Source of the DNA: Channallabes apus
Taxonomy: Eukaryota; Chordata; Actinopteri; Siluriformes; Clariidae
Direction: 5' to 3'
DNA length: 64,000 nucleotides
Assembly: GCA_030522415.1 (NCBI GenBank)
Contig: CM060112.1
Span: forward strand, 14,881,727-14,945,726
A program made the translations under genes and the position numbers. Positions 58,537 through 64,000 of this stretch are shown here, piece after piece (position 1 is the stretch's first letter; each line of letters opens with the position of its first letter). The notes beneath the pieces were generated by a model. It was not told the origin of the DNA and made no database searches. It saw nothing but the letters and a program-made list of their open reading frames with translations.

Positions 58537-59150
58537 TACAGTTAAACCTTGGATTGGGAGCATAATGTTTTCTGGAAGCGTGCTTGTATATCAAAGTGAA
58601 TTTCCCCATAAGAAATAATAGACCCTCAGATGATTCATTCCACAACCCAAATATATTCATACAAAAATAATTATTACAAAATATAAAGTAAAAATAAAAC
58701 AAATTAACCTGGACTTAACCTTTGAAAAGAATCATGGCTTTTGCCTCCTTTTGAGGATTTCGTGGAAATGTGATGTTGCATTGTCGGTAAACAAAATAAT
58801 CCCCCGAACTGCTACAGTCTTCACTACACTTGGACACAAAATAAAAAATATGCTTTATGCGTGCACACACACACACATGATCACAATGTTCAAACAGTAC
58901 ACGCGCGCACAGATTTTGACTATACGAGTTACGAACACGCACTTAGACTGAGCTTGTGAGACGATTACCCACAATCCCACAGCGTGCGCGAGAGAGAAGA
59001 ACCATTGGCTCAGTTGTGATCATGTGACACCGGCAGACAAAACATGTGCATAATACTTGTATGTCAAGACTTCGCTTCTTTATCAAGTTAAAATTTATTT
59101 TAACATTTTTATCGTCTTGCAAAACGCAATCTCGCAATCCAAGTATTAAA
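58537..59150. mobile_element. MITE-like DNA element
   Basis: The left end is ACAGTTAAACCTTGGATTGG followed by GAG; the right end is the near inverse, CTCGCAATCCAAGTATTAAA. GAATTTCCCCATAAGAAATA and ATGATTCATTCCACAACCCA follow the left end. This is the pattern of a common non-autonomous teleost element. No coding capacity. Confidence 0.7.
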
Positions 59151-59255
59151 GTAATACACTGGATTATGGTAAATAGTTTATTTAGTATATGGTCTATAGT
59201 AACAGCTCCTACACAGGCACTTACTTTATACAGACGATGTGGCACGTAATCTAAC

Positions 59256-59405
59256 ACTAATGACACTTACTCACTCACTCATCTTATAACCCTTTATCCT
59301 GTATTCAGGGTCGGGCGGGGCCTGGAGCCTATCCCAGGGAGACTTAGGGCACGAGGCAGGATATACCCTGGACAGTGTGCCAATCCATCGCAGAGACTAA
59401 TGACA
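59256..59405 (-). mobile_element. 5'-truncated SINE with 10-bp target-site duplication
   Basis: Only the 3' part of the SINE is present: CCCTTTATCCTGTATTCAGG through CCAATCCATCGCAGAG, with an (ACTC)n tail. ACTAATGACA occurs at 59256-59265 and 59396-59405. Truncation with an intact duplication indicates incomplete target-primed reverse transcription rather than later deletion. Confidence 0.9.
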
Positions 59406-59557
59406 AATGAATTTAAAAAGGGTTGTTGCTTACCAAAGTATTTTGCAAAAATAACTGTTGATGTAATGCATTTTATATTGGTCATTTGTGGAGAAAAAAA
59501 GTCCCTGTTTTCATTTCCTCTGCTTTCTCAGTACACAAAAAGCTGTGTCAATATTAG

Positions 59558-59560
<3 letters not shown>

Positions 59561-59597
<37 letters not shown>
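59561..59597. repeat. (GA)n microsatellite
   Basis: About 18 GA units. Confidence 0.97.
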
Positions 59598-59600
<3 letters not shown>

Positions 59601-59689
59601 ATAGTTGTACTATATTTAGTTTTCACTATGTACTGAAGACATTTGGGGTGAAATAAAAACATGGATATGAAAAATAGATCGGATTTTCT

Positions 59690-60240
59690 TTATTTCATGT
59701 TAAACAGCTTGGAACATTTTACCATTGTTTCACAGTGGCTTGGGCTCGGGTGGCTGCTTCTGCATTGGGTTCACTTATCATTATTGATGCTGTAATTGCA
59801 GCAGAGTGCATTCAGAAGTCTACAGAAACATTATGTCTGCCAATTTATAGAGAAAACATCCAATCTAATTGAGCAGAACTTCATCAGGCAGCAAGATAAT
59901 GACTCAAAACAGACAGTAAACATGATAAAGGACTTTATCATGGGAAAAAATAGGAGGTTTCAGTCTGATTAAGTCAATCACCAGACCTTAACCCAACGGG
60001 GCATGCATTTCCCCTGCTGAGGAGAGAGCTGAAGGGAGAAAACCCTCAAAATGAACAAACAATGAAAGCTACAGTACAAGGCTAGAAAAGCATCTTAAAA
60101 GCAGAATGTTTTAGTGCAGTTCCTCCAAGCAAGGGAAGGGTTCTCTTATGTTAATTTACTTTGAGGCTATCTGTTCCTATACTTTTGCTCACCTAAAAAT
60201 TAGATGGTCTGCTCTAAGAGTGCCATGATCTAAGTTGTTT
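59690..60240 (+). mobile_element. Tc1-type relic, 3' half
   Basis: ATAATGACTCAAAACAGACA, AGACCTTAACCCAACGGGGC and ATACTTTTGCTCACCTAAAA, in order, match the 3' half of a Tc1-type family related to the element at 45367. Non-coding. Confidence 0.65.
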
Positions 60241-62630
60241 AACAAATATAGATGCAAAAAACAACAGGAAATAGATATGTAAATTCATCTTTAAATCTCA
60301 AAACTAATCATTTTGGTGAAACTTAAGAACAGCAAGTAACTTGTCGGCTGTAACCATAAGCAAATCACTATGTTCATATACATAAGAGCAATGTCATAGT
60401 GGGATTCCAACTACTTTTTTCCCCCAAAAATATATGCATTTGATTTCTACCCTGTGCTTTATCAAGAGAAATGTACTTGTTTCACAGATGTTCAACATTA
60501 AACATAATTATAAATTAGTGACAACATTCTGTGGTATAAAAAGAATTTAAAAAAAAAACCTATTATAGAAAAGAATAAACTTTGGCACACTTTTTCCTCT
60601 AGATGTTTTTCCGGGAACTTTACAGGCCGTTCCATAAGCCATTTTGGTTACATTATCCGGTTCTAAATTGGAATTTAAGAGGAAGCTTAAATTAAAAAAG
60701 TTAAAGAGCCCCTTTAACTTTTTTATTAGTGTTTGTTTGTGGTTACTGTATGCCAGAGACTGATTTATTTTATGAAGATCGCATGTTAAAACCGCATAAT
60801 GATAAAAAAAAAATATCCACACTGTGATATATTAGATTTATATTTGTTTTTCTAGTTGTATCACAGAATGAGTGAAATTCACTATTGATGCACATGCTCA
60901 TTTCACACATTCTGTTGTGGGTTTTCCGTTCTGCTGCTTTGCCTCCCCTACATACACAAATATTCGGTCCCAAATAAAGACAAAGCATCGATGACCACAT
61001 CAAACCATTTTCAGCAGAGCTGTTGAAACCCCTCACCCTAGAACACTCATCTATGCCCATCTAAATCTCCATTAGCTTAGCCAACAGTGATGACAGCGAA
61101 AGAGGCAGATGTTGTGCAGCTGTGCGGTCATGTGCCTCATGGCATCATTCTTGACTTTTAGATTCACAGACACACATGTGTTCATGCACAAAAAGTGTAA
61201 CCTTAACCACATGAACAAACTATTATGACTTTCTTGTAAAGTAAAGTGATCCTACGTGATTTTTTATAATGTTAATTGATTTCAATCTGTGATTCATAAG
61301 CTGTTCTACAAGTCTAAATCAGAAAAATGCAAAACACATATTGTGTCAATTATTTCTGTGTCATAGGTCTGTTGTGTCCAGATCTATGGGTCCACAGGTG
61401 AGTGGTGGGATTAAAGCAAGAAGAGATGGATTGCAGGTCTAAGGAAGGAAAGGGAGGAGAGGAAAGGCGAAAGAGGAGGAGATGATGGCTGACCCAAAAC
61501 AGGGCCTCAACCTAGCCCTCGATCTTCTGATAGACAGACTTGGAGAAGATAAATGAGCTGTTCTATGATAAGAAAGCTTGAACTCAGAACCTTTCACATT
61601 CTAACCATGATAACACATGACAGGCTGAAATCTTGTTATGGATATTTCTGAATTAACAGTGAACTTCCTGGGCTTTAGAGATAGCCAGTATCCCAGTATC
61701 CCTGGGACCAGAAGGTACTGTAGGGCTTACGTTTCAGAAATGCTATAAGTATCCATGAAGTGAGAAACTTAGTGGATTGTGATTTGGTTTTGATTAAACT
61801 CTGACTTTCCTCTGACTGCTGCGCCAATTGCTCCCCTTTGACACATTCATGTACACACACACTTGCACATGAGATTTGTGGAGGTCCAGCTCTCTCCCCT
61901 GTCAGCACGGATCATTGGGTTTCAGAAGCACGACCTGGGATACTCACTTCCTGCTAAAGTCAAACAGAATGTAGCGCTTCGTTGCAGAAACACGTTCATG
62001 CTGTCAAGGGGTTGGGTGGTAGGCATATTGATTTTTCATTCACCGTACCACAGAAAGTCTCTGGCTGTCTGACAAAGACACACCTATATGGGTCACAGAA
62101 AAAGAACCCTGGGGCCCAGGCATTTTAATTAGGCGTTTGGCCAAACAGCAAGAAGTTTATGCAGCTGATGGTGTGTAGTTGAACCAGCAGGGAACTAAAG
62201 AGTTTAGATGTACAATAACATCTGGAACCAGATATTCTTCATTGTGATACTCCTTTATTGTGTTTGACATATTTCTGTGAACTTTACACTTAAATAAGCT
62301 ATTATTCCCAGAAGATATTACACTTGTGTCGTGAGTTAAGCAAAAAGGTGTTTTCTGATAAATGACCGCACTCAGTATCAGTGTGATGAGATACAGACTC
62401 CAGTCATGGCATCTAAGTGCTACGGCTAGCATTTATCTCTGAAAGGGAGACAAGAGGGAGAATCAGTGAGTGACAGAAGCTTTAAACAGGTGAGAGAATG
62501 ATCTGGATTGCTCCTTTCCCCCCCCACCCCTGAAAAACATCAGTTATTCCATCAGTGTGAACTGTACTATACTGTATCATGTAATTCTGACCTAATACAG
62601 AAGACTGATATAAAAACCTGGTGGAGTGGT
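60241..62630. other. Gene-free stretch
   Basis: No exon, RNA or mobile element recognised. A purine-rich run at 61440-61490 is plain low-complexity sequence. Confidence 0.45.
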
Positions 62631-62639
62631 TTTTATAAG

Positions 62640-62760
62640 GACATAGGGTTAAGGTTCTTGCCTAAGGGCCCAACAGCAAATGGGCTCAAACCCCTGACCC
62701 TCTGAACAGCAACCCAGAGCCTCAACTGCCTGATCCCCCCTTGCCCAAGGGGCAACTTAG
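62640..62760 (+). repeat. Dispersed repeat fragment
   Basis: GGGTTAAGGTTCTTGCCTAA, GGGCCCAACAGC and CAGAGCCTCAACTGCC; the same kind of fragment as at 23540. Confidence 0.45.
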
Positions 62761-63199
62761 CTTACTGAAAATCTGTGACACTGTCTTTAAACATAATCCA
62801 GAAATAAGTTACACTAAATATTTAGAGGTTCAGTTAGTAAAATCAAATATAGTAAAAAAATAAAAAAAAAACTTCCACAATAGTGGTATGAGAAGTTCTA
62901 TTTTAACCAGTTTTGTACGTAATTGCAAATTTTATTTATTACAATAAACAATATGTTGTATACACGATGGAAACTTCATCAAATTGTTGACCATTTTTTT
63001 TTATTTTAGCAGCTCCCCATCTGTTTATTTGATGTATAACAAATTTTATGCTAGCTGTCCTGGTGCAACATCCCCCATTTGTCTGTCTTAGTATTACTTG
63101 TACAACCCCTCAGTGGTCAGTTTCTCAGACTGAAAATCAAACCCAAGCCGTGACACTGTGAGCACCACATGCTGGTCACTAGGCCATCAGAGAACCGGC

Positions 63200-63560
63200 C
63201 ACTTGACAATATTGATTTTAATTGCTAGTACGCTGTTTACTGATGGTGGCCCATCTGTTACTACTTACAATGTGTCAGTCACCCTTCACCCCTGTTGTTC
63301 AGTGGACAGCTGAGTAGTTATTTGGGTGGTACACCATTCTCAGCACAATAGTGGCACTGATATGGACATGTTTTGCATTGGTACGAGTGTTGTGTCCGAG
63401 CAGTGCTGCTGTTATTTTCGGTCACCTTAATCCCAGGCCTCGAACAGTCCCCTAAAAAAAAAAATCCATCTTGCACGCCTGTGGTGAGAAACTGTCACTC
63501 ACAAAGACCTAAAAAACGATTGATGGAAAAAATGATCTATAAAAAACAGGGTTGGTATGT
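63200..63560. repeat. Dispersed repeat relic
   Basis: GTGGTACACCATTCTCAGCA, CAGCAGTGCTGCTGTTATTT and GACCTAAAAAACGATTGATG resemble a common ostariophysan repeat. Strongly decayed; the assignment is weak. Confidence 0.35.
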
Positions 63561-64000
63561 CTAATAAAGTGGCTAGTAAATCCCAATAACACTACAACAC
63601 AGCTGCCAAGACAGACTGAGCTGGTCAAACTTATAACCAGGTGATAAGTTATGTTCCAGCTTCCTTATTAATAAATTGATCAGTAATTACTTGATATTTT
63701 TAAATTGCCTTTCTGTGGTGTTATTTTTTTTTTTAATTTAGAATAACTTTTATACTGTGTTGTAGATGTTATAGCAATTCAGAAACGGTTTCCGTTCTAC
63801 TGGCTTGGCCTGGTCGGTCTGTGTTTTGGCAGCTGCTCACACCAAGCTGAATTTTTCAACAGGATCCCTGATGCAATACCAGAAAAATACCACGACATTG
63901 ATATCATATCTTTTCACTGTTTGTATTTTGGTGTTTCCTCTGATTTGATGGATGAGGGATTATTTATTGTCATACATCCAGTGATGTACGTGAAAAACAT

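Larger units (their letters stand above)
51907..64000. other. Probable 5' intron of iqca1, no exon recognised
   Basis: The first recognised iqca1 exon requires upstream coding sequence. I looked on the minus strand for IQCA1-like residues with splice sites and found none. The stretch holds mobile elements (52888, 52934, 56962, 58537, 59266, 59690, 63200), microsatellites and two possible regulatory blocks (54830, 56220). It is probably one very long intron. Confidence 0.45.

Noticed and set aside
61420..61560. Possible iqca1 upstream exon in purine-rich sequence
   Set aside because: Minus-strand translations have stops and do not resemble IQCA1.

Overview
The window is teleost nuclear DNA, probably from an otophysan fish, possibly a catfish. 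The organism call is an inference from three things: genes split by GT-AG introns, AT-rich non-coding DNA full of microsatellites, and fish-type repeats (several Tc1/mariner families, a tRNA-headed SINE with an (ATTC)n tail). I recognise three protein genes, and together they form the vertebrate 2q37-type neighbourhood AGAP1 - GBX2 - IQCA1. agap1 is on the plus strand (last exon at 148-357 plus a long 3' UTR). gbx2 is complete on the minus strand (two coding exons, 13095-13606 and 15222-15702, 330 aa). iqca1/drc11 is on the minus strand, with ten exons between 29397 and 51820 that encode the C-terminal 438 residues. All ten iqca1 exons join in frame with canonical splice sites. The N-terminal half of IQCA1 was not found between 51.8 and 64.0 kb and probably lies beyond the window.

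Layout. 1-3.5 kb: end of agap1. 3.5-12.6 kb: intergenic, with decayed Tc1-type elements, one SINE and a few high-complexity blocks. 12.6-16.3 kb: gbx2 with its intron and a GC/CCAAT promoter, flanked by alternating CA/CG tracts. 16.3-28.5 kb: gene desert between gbx2 and iqca1 with many non-repetitive, ATTA-rich blocks that are candidate enhancers; no Asb18 exon was seen there. 28.5-51.8 kb: iqca1, whose introns hold at least six Tc1-type elements, SINEs and long microsatellites, two of which abut splice acceptors. 51.8-64 kb: no coding exon recognised; a Tc1 relic with a nested SINE, other SINEs, a MITE-like element, relics, and two candidate regulatory blocks.

The genes do not act in one pathway. 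AGAP1 is an Arf GTPase-activating protein of endosomal trafficking, GBX2 a homeodomain regulator of the midbrain-hindbrain boundary, and IQCA1/DRC11 an AAA-type subunit of the nexin-dynein regulatory complex of motile cilia. What links them is conserved synteny, plausibly kept by gbx2 enhancers scattered across its neighbours.

I see no new multi-gene system. The most unusual signals are (TG)n tracts replacing the polypyrimidine tract at two iqca1 acceptors, an 18-bp minisatellite that appears to have grown inside a transposon relic, a Tc1 element with long IR/DR-type ends and a deletion of its first catalytic aspartate, twin inverted repeats in the gbx2 intron, and SINE copies with clean target-site duplications. 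Family names of repeats rest on remembered family consensus patterns and were not searched.
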